In this document: positions 24,390 through 32,426 of the stretch, piece by piece
How positions within the stretch are numbered: the stretch's first letter is position 1
Layout of the letters: each line of letters starts with the position of its first letter
DNA from: Defluviicoccus sp046348835
GTDB taxonomy: Bacteria > Pseudomonadota > Alphaproteobacteria > Rhodospirillales > Defluviicoccaceae
Direction of reading: 5' to 3'
Length of the DNA: 64,000 nucleotides
Assembly: GCA_046348835.1 (NCBI GenBank)
Contig: JAXMDM010000004.1
Coordinates: 124,001-188,000 of the forward strand
The notes under the pieces: model-generated
The model's input: only the letters and a program-made list of their open reading frames with translations
Databases searched by the model: none
What the model was told of the DNA's origin: nothing
Made by a program: the position numbers and the translations under genes

Positions 24390-25645
24390 CGATCGCCTCC
24401 CGACGCGCGGTCGCCGTCGGCGCGGGCGGCGTCCCGTTGCTTGAGGCGGACGAGGCAGCGTCCGATCAGGGCCTCGTCGAGGCGGTTGACGTCGGCGACC
24501 TCGCCGATCGCCGACAGCAGACCGATGGTCAACTCGCCGCCCAGGTGCTCGCGGAACTCGTCGAGGCCCCGCAGCAACAGCGGCCGCCCGTTGCCGTCCT
24601 CCTCATCCGCGGCGGGGTGCCACAGCCGGAACCCCAGCCGCTCCAAGAGCCGGCAGACCCGCTCCGCCTCGTCCGCGGCGAGGCGCCCCGACTGGGCGGC
24701 ATAAACGGTGTCGAGGGCGACGCCGAAGGCCACCGCCTCGCCGTGACGGACCGTGTGCCCGCTCAGCCCCTCCAGCTTGTGCGCCGCCCAATGGCCGTAG
24801 TCGAGCGGCCGGGCGCTGCCGCACTCGAAGGGATCACCCGATTCCGCGATGTGGCTGAGGTGCAGGGCGGCGCAGCGGCGGATCATCGTCGCCATCGCCG
24901 GCCGCTCGCAGCGGGCCAGCGCGTCGGCCTCCGCCTCCAGCCAGCGGAAAAAGTCGCCATCGCGGATCAGCGCCACCTTCACCGCCTCCGCCAGGCCGGC
25001 GATGCGGTCGCGCGCCTCCAAGGTCGCCAGCATGTCGAGATCGTTGAGCACCGCCCACGGCGGCGCGAAGGTCCCGAGGAAGTTCTTGCAGTCGAAGGCG
25101 TTGACGGCGTTCTTGACCCCGATGCCGGCGTCGTTCTGGGCCAGCACCGTGGTCGGGACGCGGATCAGCCGCAGGCCGCGATGGGTGATCGCGGCGGCGA
25201 ATCCCACCAGGTCGAGGACGGCGCCGCCACCGATGGCGAGCACGAACGAATGGCGGTCGATGCCGTGGCCATGCAGCGCCGCCAGGAGCGTCTGCAGATG
25301 GCGCGGGTCCTTCTTGCAGGCTTCGCCGCCGGGAATGACCCGGGGCGCGGCAACGACTTCCAGTCGCTCGTCGTGGTGGGCGGCGTAGGCGAGGATACGG
25401 CCGGCGAGATTCGGTTGCGCCCGTTCCACCCCGGAATCGATAACGACCATGAGCCGGTGCCGGCGTTCCGGCTCGCGGCGGGCGACCACCCGGGCGAGGA
25501 GCGGGTTGTCGGGCTGAAACAGGCCGCTGGTGAAGCAAACCGGGTAGTCGAAGCTGACGGTGATGCGGGTGTGATGAAAGGACGCCGCGGCCGGTCCTTC
25601 GTCGCCGACCGAACCGGCTTCCGGGCGTTCTGCGTCGTCGCGCAT
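24380..25645 (-). CDS. eboD: 3-dehydroquinate synthase-like sugar-phosphate cyclase EboD
   Basis: 421-residue sugar-phosphate cyclase homologous to AroB. The NAD-binding GGGAVLDLVGFAAA, the metal ligands Glu in GLAEAVKVALIRD, His in LDYGHWAAHKLE and His in VRHGEAVAFGVALD, and the basic IGVKNAVNAFDCKNFLGTF block are all present, so it may be catalytic. The start FDYPVCFTSGLFQPDNPLL marks the EboD branch rather than housekeeping AroB. ATG 25645 is chosen; a longer frame to 25723 would overlap the GAF gene. First ebo gene of the leftward arm. It probably cyclises a sugar phosphate, but the product is unknown. Confidence 0.85.
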   Translation of the reverse strand: MRDDAERPEAGSVGDEGPAAASFHHTRITVSFDYPVCFTSGLFQPDNPLLARVVARREPERRHRLMVVIDSGVERAQPNLAGRILAYAAHHDERLEVVAAPRVIPGGEACKKDPRHLQTLLAALHGHGIDRHSFVLAIGGGAVLDLVGFAAAITHRGLRLIRVPTTVLAQNDAGIGVKNAVNAFDCKNFLGTFAPPWAVLNDLDMLATLEARDRIAGLAEAVKVALIRDGDFFRWLEAEADALARCERPAMATMIRRCAALHLSHIAESGDPFECGSARPLDYGHWAAHKLEGLSGHTVRHGEAVAFGVALDTVYAAQSGRLAADEAERVCRLLERLGFRLWHPAADEEDGNGRPLLLRGLDEFREHLGGELTIGLLSAIGEVADVNRLDEALIGRCLVRLKQRDAARADGDRASGGDRCG

Positions 25646-25668
25646 GCCGCCGTTTCCGGGGATCGCCG

Positions 25669-26223
25669 CTAGTCCGCGGTCCACCGGCCGGCGCCCAGCG
25701 CTCGGGCCAGTTCGGCCGCACAAGCGGCCAGGAGGCGCTGCTCGTCCTCGGTGTAGGTGTGTTCTCCCGCCTTGCCGATGCCGAGGGTGCCGATCAGCCG
25801 CCGGCCGTCCGACGCCAACAGCGGCACGACGATGGCGCCGGCGACGCCGGTCTCGCGCGCACCCGGCCGGACCACGCCGGAGGAATCGGTCTGCAGGTTG
25901 CAGACGGTGACCGGTTGCCGCCGCTCGGCGCAGATGCCGGCCATTCCCCGGCCGAACGGGATGCGGCGGGTGTGGGCGCGCACCGCCTCCGGAAGACCGC
26001 GGTCGGCGACGGCGACGAGATCGGGACGGTCGGGATCGCCGGCCGCATCGACGGCGTGCAGGGTCGCCGTCGGCGCATCGAAGGCGTCGGCCACGACATC
26101 GAGGGCGCGGGCGAAGACCTGTTGCCCGACGGCACCGGATTGGCCCTGATCGAGGATACGGGCCACCTCGACCGGCAGGGCCGCGCGCCGCTGGTCCGCC
26201 TGCGTATTTTGCTGATCGGCCAC
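25669..26223 (-). CDS. GAF-domain protein
   Basis: 184-residue protein consisting of one GAF domain (about residues 35-180): ARALDVVADAFDAPTATLHAVD, RIPFGRGMAGICAERRQPV, and AIVVPLLASDGRRLIGTLGIGKAGEHTYTEDEQ. Such stand-alone GAF proteins bind small ligands or act as sensors. GTG 26223 has GAGGAG nine bases before it; GTG 26304 is a longer alternative. Its stop is 23 bases before the eboD start on the same strand, so it may be co-transcribed with, and possibly sense something for, the ebo arm. No output domain is present. Confidence 0.75.
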   Translation of the reverse strand: MADQQNTQADQRRAALPVEVARILDQGQSGAVGQQVFARALDVVADAFDAPTATLHAVDAAGDPDRPDLVAVADRGLPEAVRAHTRRIPFGRGMAGICAERRQPVTVCNLQTDSSGVVRPGARETGVAGAIVVPLLASDGRRLIGTLGIGKAGEHTYTEDEQRLLAACAAELARALGAGRWTAD

Positions 26224-26480
26224 GTCCGGTCGCTCCTCACCCGGCCGTACGTTGTGAGGCCCGATTGTCTCCCAATTGGGCACCGGGGACAACGCCGGAA
26301 CCACGCCGCGACGATAAATAGGGTGGCGGCCGGCGGCGGCTGTCCCCCATCCGGGAGAGCGCCCGTCGCGGCGCTACCGGCCGATCGGGCGAGCCGGGCA
26401 GGCGCCCATCGCGGGCGCGCGCGCAGGCACCGCCGTGCAGGGAAAGTCGCGGGGTAAGCTAGACCAGATATAGATGTCTC

Positions 26481-26509
26481 TTGACACCGCCGCTGATTCG
26501 CTGAATACA
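26481..26509 (+). promoter_or_regulatory. Candidate sigma70 promoter of the MucR-like gene
   Basis: TTGACA at 26481-26486 is a perfect -35; 17 bases later AATACA (26504-26509) is a moderate -10. Transcription would start near 26516, which favours the ATG at 26549 as the gene start. The rest of 26224-26548 shows nothing else apart from the start region of the GAF gene. Confidence 0.45.
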
Positions 26510-26548
26510 GCGTTTCGCGAGTTGGCAATTGTTGTTGGCAGTTTTTCC

Positions 26549-26971
26549 ATGAGCGAGCAAATCGGCGATAAAGCGACCCGTGATGACCTTCTGAGGATGG
26601 CCGTGGACGTTGTTGCGGCATATCTGAGCAATAATCAGGTTGCGACTGCCCAGATCCCAGAGATCATCAACAGCGTTTTCAACTCACTTACCTCTTTGGA
26701 AACCGAAGAGGTAGAGACCACCACCGATCATCCGAAGCCGGCCGCACCGATCCGGCGTTCGGTGACCCCCGACTACATCATCTGCCTCGAAGATGGCAAG
26801 AAGCTGAAAATGCTGAAGCGCCACTTGCGAACCAATTACGATATGACGCCTGAGGACTATCGGGCGAAATGGAACTTACCCGCCGATTACCCGATGGTGG
26901 CGCCGAATTACGCCCGGCAGCGTTCCGAGTTCGCCAAGAAAATCGGTCTCGGCAAGAAAGAGGTAGGCTGA
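26549..26971 (+). CDS. MucR/Ros-family transcriptional regulator
   Basis: 140-residue MucR-type regulator. These alphaproteobacterial proteins bind AT-rich DNA through a zinc-finger-like fold and control polysaccharide, motility and cell-cycle genes. Visible family blocks are LLRMAVDVVAAYLSNNQV near the N-terminus and SVTPDYIICLEDGKKLKMLKRHL followed by MTPEDYRAKWNLPADYPMVAPNYA. The usual second zinc His in THY is replaced by Asn (TNY), and only one Cys is present. ATG 26549 is chosen because the promoter-like elements lie inside the longer frame beginning at 26474; no good ribosome site is visible for either. Confidence 0.85.
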   Translation: MSEQIGDKATRDDLLRMAVDVVAAYLSNNQVATAQIPEIINSVFNSLTSLETEEVETTTDHPKPAAPIRRSVTPDYIICLEDGKKLKMLKRHLRTNYDMTPEDYRAKWNLPADYPMVAPNYARQRSEFAKKIGLGKKEVG

Positions 26972-27021
26972 GCCGGCTTTGTGGCTGCATTACGCCCATT
27001 TACCAATTTGGTACTAGTTCG

Positions 27022-27243
27022 ATGACCGAAGCCCCGTTGCTCCACCTGGTGTTCGGCGGCGAGGTCCGCGACCCGCAGGGACTCGACTTCGTCGATACGA
27101 ACGGGCTCGACATCGTCGGCATCTACGGGAGCTATAACGAGGCGCTGAAGGTGTGGCGCGGCGTCAGCCAGCGCCACGTGGATCACGCCAAGATCAAGTA
27201 CGTGATCGTCCACCTGCACAAGTTGCTACAGCCGGAAGGCTAG
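27022..27243 (+). CDS. DUF4170 family small protein
   Basis: 73-residue protein matching the alphaproteobacterial DUF4170 family: LVFGGEVRDPQGLDFVD, LDIVGIYGSYNEALKVWRG and a C-terminal KYVIVHLHKLLQPE. Function unknown; other members are short cytoplasmic proteins of the same length. Its stop codon TAG overlaps the stop of the convergent HEAT-repeat gene (sequence CTAG at 27240-27243). Confidence 0.82.
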   Translation: MTEAPLLHLVFGGEVRDPQGLDFVDTNGLDIVGIYGSYNEALKVWRGVSQRHVDHAKIKYVIVHLHKLLQPEG

Positions 27244-28292
27244 TGATTGATCAGGGCCTGGGCGGCCTGGTTGATGCGGGGATCGGTCGACAGGGCGATA
27301 TCGTTGAGGGCGTCCTGAACCTGCTCGTCGTCATTGAAACGGCCGAGTCGTTCAAGCGCGGTTAGACGCACCCGCGGATCCTCTTCTTCATTGACGATCG
27401 TATCGACGAGGAACATCGGCGGCTGGCTCGGGTCGGGATTGATGGAACTGACCGCGGCAAGCCGGACATCGATGCTTTCATCGGTGAGCGCCGATTGTAT
27501 TAGCGGCACCGCATCCTGATAGGCAAACCCCGCCGCCGCCCGCACCGCCGCCGCCCGTGCGGCCGAATCCGGGTCGGATGCCACCACCGTCTGCAGCGCA
27601 TCGAGGCCGCTGGTGCCGCTCGCCGCATAGATGCTGCCGATGCGGCGCACCCGTTGCGCCAGCGGCGGTAGGCGCGAGGGGTTGTCGTAGGACCAGCCGA
27701 GATGGCCGTCGAAGCCGGCAACGGGCGAGTTCTGCGCGGCAGCGGCGGAATTGCTCCCGCCCGCGGCGCCCAGCACCACCGGCTCGATGCTGGGATCGGT
27801 GGCGGCGCCGAGGCCGAAGACCCGGATGCGCATGATGCGGGGAACGACCCCCTGCCGCTGCGGCGCGAATTCGATCACCAGGTGATTGGGCTGGATCAGC
27901 CGTTCGAGCCCGTCGAGGAGCGGCAGATCGGCGAAAGCCTGCGCCCGGGTCAGGCCGAGATCGCCGCGAACCAGGACCTCCGCGCCCAGGTCGCGGCCCA
28001 CGGCGCCGAGAATTGGCGCCATCGGGGCTTCACCGATGTTGGCGCTGATCCGGCCCCGCTCCACGCGAACGCCGCTCCCCGCCGCCGAATCCGTCCCGGC
28101 GCCGGGGTGGGCGACGGCCGAAGGCGGCGGCGCCGCCGCAGCCCCGGCGGCGGGAACCAGGACCGAAAGACCCAGCGGCAGCAGCATCCATACCCGCCGC
28201 CGGGAGCATGCGGGCCTCCGCCCCGCGGCCCGGTCATCGGGAGCGTCGGGAGGCTGACCTGCGGATTCGACACGGCGCGCACGGCGGACCAT
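27240..28292 (-). CDS. HEAT-repeat domain exported protein
   Basis: 350-residue protein with a basic N-terminus and a hydrophobic segment LLPLGLSVLVPAAGAAAAPP that is probably a signal peptide or anchor, then an AMIN-like beta region (VRVERGRISANIGEAPMAPILGAVGRDLG), and a C-terminal block of four or so HEAT-like helical pairs, e.g. DSAARAAAVRAAAGFAYQDA, LTDESIDVRLAAVSSI and EEDPRVRLTALERLGRF. HEAT repeats usually bind proteins; the role here is unknown. ATG 28292 is chosen; TTG 28328 would add 12 residues. Single gene convergent with DUF4170. Confidence 0.7.
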   Translation of the reverse strand: MVRRARRVESAGQPPDAPDDRAAGRRPACSRRRVWMLLPLGLSVLVPAAGAAAAPPPSAVAHPGAGTDSAAGSGVRVERGRISANIGEAPMAPILGAVGRDLGAEVLVRGDLGLTRAQAFADLPLLDGLERLIQPNHLVIEFAPQRQGVVPRIMRIRVFGLGAATDPSIEPVVLGAAGGSNSAAAAQNSPVAGFDGHLGWSYDNPSRLPPLAQRVRRIGSIYAASGTSGLDALQTVVASDPDSAARAAAVRAAAGFAYQDAVPLIQSALTDESIDVRLAAVSSINPDPSQPPMFLVDTIVNEEEDPRVRLTALERLGRFNDDEQVQDALNDIALSTDPRINQAAQALINH

Positions 28293-28366
28293 CGGGTCGA
28301 GATAACGCCTGATTTCGCCCAAACGCAATCGGCGCGACCTTTACCTTTTAACTAGGAATTTTAGCC

Positions 28367-28372
28367 TATAAT
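28367..28372 (+). promoter_or_regulatory. Perfect -10 box upstream of the GH108-like gene
   Basis: TATAAT at 28367-28372, in an AT-rich stretch that is unusual in this window. No good -35 is at 16-18 bases (best CCTTTT or CTTTTA), so activation by another factor is possible. A small inverted repeat GCGGCT..AGCCGC follows at about 28390-28406 in the leader. Confidence 0.4.
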
Positions 28373-28431
28373 GTGCTAGTGTTCTTATAGCGGCTGGCTG
28401 AGCCGCCGCGGCGGGATCCAACGCCGCCTCC

Positions 28432-29268
28432 ATGGATGGAGTATGCCCCCTGTCGCCCACCGGCCACCCGCCCGGTCGCGGAACACCCCATGCCGAAAGA
28501 CCGGCCGCCGAGGAAAAGCGCGCGGCCGGCGCCCCGCCCGAAGAGCCTGCCCCCCTCGCGCCTTCGGGCGGGGACCCTTTGCCCGTTCCCGCCTACCGCG
28601 CCGCGGTGTTTGCCGCCCAGCCGGGGCTCTGGTCGGCCTGGACGGCGGCGATCCACGCCCTGCCATCCATTTCGGCGCAGGAGGCGCGTGCGTACCAGGA
28701 AATCTTCGCCGCCGAGGGCGGCTGGCGGGAAGACCGGCAGAGTGGTGCCGCGAGCGGGCTGCTGCCGGCCACGATCGAGGCCCTGGTGGCCGCCGGCCGC
28801 CTGCCGGGGGTGGCGCCGGCGACGCCGCCCCGCCGGCTTTCCCTTTGCCAACGGGCGGCCGCCTACCGGGCCTACTTCGACGACGTGCTGCGCAGCATCG
28901 GCGGCCACCCGGCGTTTCCTTCGATCGCATCGCCGCTGGCCGCGGCGGCCCTGGCCGACACCTTGTTCCGCCACGGCGGCCGCGGCGGCACCCGCCTGGT
29001 GCAGCGCGCGGTGGTGGCGGTGGCGCCGGCGGCTTGTGCGGTCGATGGCCGGATGGGGCCGAAGGTGTTCGCCCTGTTCTGCCGTCTCGTCGCCGATGCC
29101 GGCGGATGCGTGACCCTGCTGGAACGCCTGGCCGATGCGCGCCTGGCCGCCACCGGCGGCGGCGAACGGCCCCGCTTCGATCACTTCCGCTTCCGTCCCG
29201 CCGATGCCGGTCGCCCGCCGGCGGAGATCGCCGCCCTCGATCGCCTGGAACGCAGCCGCCGGGGCTAG
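28432..29268 (+). CDS. GH108-like (TtsA-type) putative peptidoglycan hydrolase with peptidoglycan-binding domain
   Basis: 278 residues. After a Pro/Ala-rich N-terminal 55 residues without a classic signal, the sequence AYQEIFAAEGGWREDRQSGAASG resembles the EGGY catalytic region of glycoside hydrolase family 108, and ADTLFRHGGRGGTRLVQRAV with AVDGRMGPKVFALF resembles the predicted peptidoglycan-binding domain (PG_binding_3) that follows it. Such proteins cleave murein to allow secretion of proteins or toxins, or act as phage endolysins; here there are no phage or secretion genes beside it. The acidic Glu of EGG is kept. The N-terminal part is poorly supported, so the true start may be later. 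Confidence 0.65.
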   Translation: MDGVCPLSPTGHPPGRGTPHAERPAAEEKRAAGAPPEEPAPLAPSGGDPLPVPAYRAAVFAAQPGLWSAWTAAIHALPSISAQEARAYQEIFAAEGGWREDRQSGAASGLLPATIEALVAAGRLPGVAPATPPRRLSLCQRAAAYRAYFDDVLRSIGGHPAFPSIASPLAAAALADTLFRHGGRGGTRLVQRAVVAVAPAACAVDGRMGPKVFALFCRLVADAGGCVTLLERLADARLAATGGGERPRFDHFRFRPADAGRPPAEIAALDRLERSRRG

Positions 29269-29389
29269 GGCCGCCGACGGCCATCGCCCATACGCCGGTT
29301 GCGCCGGTTCCGCCAAGCTGCTTCACTCGTCCGCGCGCCGGACGCAAGGGCCGGACAAGACGGCGGGCGGGCGAAAGAGGAGGCGGAGC

Positions 29390-30310
29390 ATGGCGACCGG
29401 GACAGGATCGGCGGCGCCACCCCCGGCTACACGCCCCGGCACGCCGCCGGTGATCGGCATCATCGGCGGCAGCGGACTTTACGAGATCGAGGGCCTGACC
29501 GCGGCGGCGTGGCAGCGGGTGTCGTCCCCCTGGGGCGAGCCGTCCGACGAGCTGCTCGCCGGCTTCCTCGGCGAGCAGAAAGTCGTCTTTCTGCCGCGCC
29601 ACGGCCGCGGCCATCCCATTCCGCCGTCGGCCATCGACAACCGCGCCAACATCGACGCCCTCAAGCGCTGCGGCGTCACCGAGGTTATCTCGTTGTCGGC
29701 CTGCGGCTCGCTGCGCGAGGATCTCGCCCCCGGCACCTTCGTCGTCGTCGACCAGTTCATCGACCGCACCTTCGGTCGCGCCAAGAGCTTCTTCGGCAAG
29801 GGCATGGTCGCCCACGTCGGCATGGCGGAGCCGGTCTGCGAACGGCTGGGAGACGCGCTTAGCGACAGCCTCGCCGAGCTTGCCGTCCCCAAGGTGCGCG
29901 GCGGCACCTACCTGGTGATGGAGGGACCGCAGTTCTCCACCCTGGCCGAATCGCGGCTGTACCGGGCCTGGGGTTGCGACGTCATCGGCATGACCAACAT
30001 GCCGGAGGCGAAGCTCGCCCGCGAGGCGGAGATGTGTTACGCGACGGTCGGCATGGTCACCGACTACGACTGCTGGCACGCCGATCACGCCAGCGTCACC
30101 GTCGAGGCGCTGATCGCCGTCCTCAAGGACAACGCCCAGCGGGCGCGCGAGCTGGTCGCGGCGGTGGTGGCGAAGCTGGCCGGACGGCGGCAGAGCTGCC
30201 CCCACGGCTGCCACACCGCCCTCGCCACCGCCCTGGTCACCGCCCCCCAGGCGCGCGATCCGGAACTGCTCGCCCGCCTCGACGCCGTCGCCGGCCGCGT
30301 CCTCGGCTGA
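29390..30310 (+). CDS. mtnP: S-methyl-5'-thioadenosine phosphorylase
   Basis: 306-residue phosphorylase that splits 5'-methylthioadenosine into adenine and 5-methylthioribose-1-phosphate in the methionine salvage pathway. Blocks seen are IGIIGGSGLYEIEG, FLPRHGRGHPIPPSAIDNRANIDAL with phosphate-binding residues, EVISLSACGSLRED, MEGPQFSTLAESRLYR and the substrate-binding VIGMTNMPEAKLAREAEMCYA. About 20 extra residues precede the conserved start. ATG 29390 has AGGAGGCGG just upstream. No other mtn genes adjoin it; it is 20 bases from the convergent cobK. Confidence 0.93.
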   Translation: MATGTGSAAPPPATRPGTPPVIGIIGGSGLYEIEGLTAAAWQRVSSPWGEPSDELLAGFLGEQKVVFLPRHGRGHPIPPSAIDNRANIDALKRCGVTEVISLSACGSLREDLAPGTFVVVDQFIDRTFGRAKSFFGKGMVAHVGMAEPVCERLGDALSDSLAELAVPKVRGGTYLVMEGPQFSTLAESRLYRAWGCDVIGMTNMPEAKLAREAEMCYATVGMVTDYDCWHADHASVTVEALIAVLKDNAQRARELVAAVVAKLAGRRQSCPHGCHTALATALVTAPQARDPELLARLDAVAGRVLG

Positions 30311-30329
30311 ACCGGGCCGGGGCGGCCGG

Positions 30330-31109
30330 TCAGACTCCCGCCGAGCGGCTAAGCTCGGTCAGCCGCGCCGCCAGCCAGGCCAGCGCACCTTCCACGTCCG
30401 CCACCCGCGCGCCCGCCGGCTTGTCCGGCCGGCGGATCATCACCACCGGCAGGCCGAGCCGTGCCGCCGCCTGCAGCTTGGCCCGGGTGGCGCCGCCCGC
30501 CTGCTTGCTCACCACCGTCTCGATGGCGTGGTCGCGGATGAGGGCGGTCTCGTCGTCGACGGTGAAGGGTGGGCGGGCGATGACCGCTCGATGCCGCGGC
30601 AGGGGCAACGGCGAAGGCGGCGGCTCGAACAGCCGGACGAGGAACCACACATCGGGGACGGCGGCGAAGGCGGCGAAACTGCCGGGCCCAGTGGTGAGGA
30701 ACACCCGCCGGCCGAGGGCGGGCAGCCGCGCCGCCGCCTCATCGGCGTCCGCCACCTCGATCCAGCGGTCGTCCGCTGCCGGCACCCACGGCGGTCGCAG
30801 CAGCAGCAGCCGCGGAACCGCGGCGGCGGCGCAGGCGGCGGCGGCGTGGGCCGAGATGGTGGCGGCGAACGGGTGGGTGGCGTCGATGACCAGGTCGACG
30901 GCGGCCGCCGCCAGATGGCGGACGAGGCCCTCCGTGCCGCCGAAACCACCGCGGCGCACCCGGTAGCCCGGTGGCGGCGGCCGCTCCGCCAGCCGTCCGG
31001 CGAGAGACAGGGTGACCTCGAGCCGGCCGGCGAAGCGGGCCGCCGCCGCGGCGGCGAGCCCGGACGCCTCGCCGGTGCCGCCCAGGATCAGCAGCCTAGC
31101 CGGCCGCAT
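30330..31109 (-). CDS. cobK: Precorrin-6A reductase
   Basis: CobK/CbiJ reduces (cobalt-)precorrin-6A to precorrin-6B with NADPH in corrin ring synthesis. In 259 residues the family blocks are RLLILGGTGEASGLAAAAA, VLVIDATHPFAATISAHA, LTTGPGSFAAFA, TVVSKQAGGATRAKLQAA and a final GLPVVMIRRP. ATG 31109 is chosen; it overlaps the end of cbiD by 14 bases, so the two are a coupled minus-strand pair. Confidence 0.92.
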   Translation of the reverse strand: MRPARLLILGGTGEASGLAAAAAARFAGRLEVTLSLAGRLAERPPPPGYRVRRGGFGGTEGLVRHLAAAAVDLVIDATHPFAATISAHAAAACAAAAVPRLLLLRPPWVPAADDRWIEVADADEAAARLPALGRRVFLTTGPGSFAAFAAVPDVWFLVRLFEPPPSPLPLPRHRAVIARPPFTVDDETALIRDHAIETVVSKQAGGATRAKLQAAARLGLPVVMIRRPDKPAGARVADVEGALAWLAARLTELSRSAGV

Positions 31110-32301
31110 CGATAGCCGCACCGGCGGGCGCGATGGGGGGACTCCGGCCGATCAGCCGGCCCTGGCGGTCGAAGACGAGGACCTCCAGGTCCACCGGCGC
31201 CCCCGCCAGCACCGACGCCGCCACCCGCCGCGCACCGGCGGCGACGTCATCGGCGAGCGGCAATCCCGCCGCCCGGGCGAGGGCGAGCACCTGCGCCGCC
31301 GTCGCCGCCCCCTGCGCCGCCGCTTGCGTATCCGCGTCGCCGCCGAGGCGTTGGATGTCGCCGGCCAGAGCGGCGATGTCCACCCGCGACTTGGCCGAGT
31401 GGACGTAGAGGTGGCCCTGCGCCAGCTTGGCCAGCTTGCCGAAACCGCCGGCGAGGGTCAGCCGCGGCAGCGGATGGGCGCGCAGGTACTTGAGCGTACC
31501 GCCGATGAAGTCACCCATATCGATCAGCGCCGCATCGTCGAGACCGTAGAGCCGCCGCACCGCCTCTTCGGAGACCGAGCCGGTGGCCGCCGCCACGTGG
31601 GTGAGGCCGACCGCCCGCGCCACGTCGATGCCGCGGTGGATGGAATGGATCCAGGCGGCGCAGGAAAACGGCACGACGATCCCGGTCGTCCCGAGGATCG
31701 ACAGGCCGCCCCGAATCCCCAGCCGGCCGTTCAGCGTCCGCGCCGCCAGCGCCTCGCCGCCCGGCACCGCGATGGTGACGACCACATCGGGAGGCGCATC
31801 GGCGACGGGGCCGCCGGCGCCGGCGGCGGATGCCTGAGCGGCCAGCAGGGCGGCGATGACCATCGCCCGCGGTCCGGGGTTGATCGCCGGCTCGCCCACC
31901 GCCACCGGCAGGCCCGGCAAGGTCACCCGGCCGACCCCCTCGCCGGCGCGGAAGACGACACCCGTCCCCGGTGCCGCCGGGGCGACGGTCGCCACCACCT
32001 CGCAGCCGTGGGTGACGTCGGGGTCGTCGCCGGAATCCTTGATGACGCTGGCCATGGCCGATGTCTCGCCCAGTTCGGCGCGGGCGAGCGGCAGGGTCGC
32101 GGTGCCGCCGCGCGGCAGTCCTATGGTCATCGCGTCGGGAAAGCCGCCGGTAAGCCACCCCTGCCAGGCGGCGGCGGCGGCGGCGGCGGCACAGGTCCCG
32201 GTGGTCCAGCCGCTGCGCAGCGGCCGGCCGGTCGGCTGATCCGGAGCGGGGTCGCCCGCAGCGACGCCGTCATCCGCGGCGGGGGGCACGCTTTCGTTCA
32301 T
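31096..32301 (-). CDS. cbiD: Cobalt-precorrin-5B C1-methyltransferase CbiD
   Basis: 401-residue CbiD, which with SAM methylates C1 of cobalt-precorrin-5B, an anaerobic-route step. The conserved start is LRSGWTTGTCAAAAAAAAW; other blocks are VIKDSGDDPDVTHG, GEPAINPGPRAMV, LGIRGGLSILGTTGIVVPFS, SIHRGIDVARAVGLTHVAAATGS and LAGGFGKLAKLAQGHLYVHS. ATG 32301 is chosen over an extension to 32364. Its presence with CobK and CobB indicates an early-cobalt (CbiD-type) route or a hybrid; other corrin genes are outside the window. The product would feed the B12 enzyme Ecm encoded at 54.5 kb. Confidence 0.93.
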   Translation of the reverse strand: MNESVPPAADDGVAAGDPAPDQPTGRPLRSGWTTGTCAAAAAAAAWQGWLTGGFPDAMTIGLPRGGTATLPLARAELGETSAMASVIKDSGDDPDVTHGCEVVATVAPAAPGTGVVFRAGEGVGRVTLPGLPVAVGEPAINPGPRAMVIAALLAAQASAAGAGGPVADAPPDVVVTIAVPGGEALAARTLNGRLGIRGGLSILGTTGIVVPFSCAAWIHSIHRGIDVARAVGLTHVAAATGSVSEEAVRRLYGLDDAALIDMGDFIGGTLKYLRAHPLPRLTLAGGFGKLAKLAQGHLYVHSAKSRVDIAALAGDIQRLGGDADTQAAAQGAATAAQVLALARAAGLPLADDVAAGARRVAASVLAGAPVDLEVLVFDRQGRLIGRSPPIAPAGAAIDAAG

Positions 32302-32426
32302 CGGGATTAGTTTAGCGCCAACGACGGGACGGGGCTGCCGAATTTGACAACCGGCGAATTCCATCCAAGTCTAGCCCAACATCGCCGGCGCAACCGCCGG
32401 GTCGGAAGCGAGGTGTCGGAGCCGCC

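Noticed and set aside
26474..26548. Longer MucR start at 26474
   Set aside because: The TTGACA/AATACA promoter elements fall inside this stretch, which would put the start codon before the transcript begins.
31511..32158. Arg/Gly-rich - strand frame inside cbiD
   Set aside because: Alternate-frame shadow of the well-conserved cbiD coding sequence.
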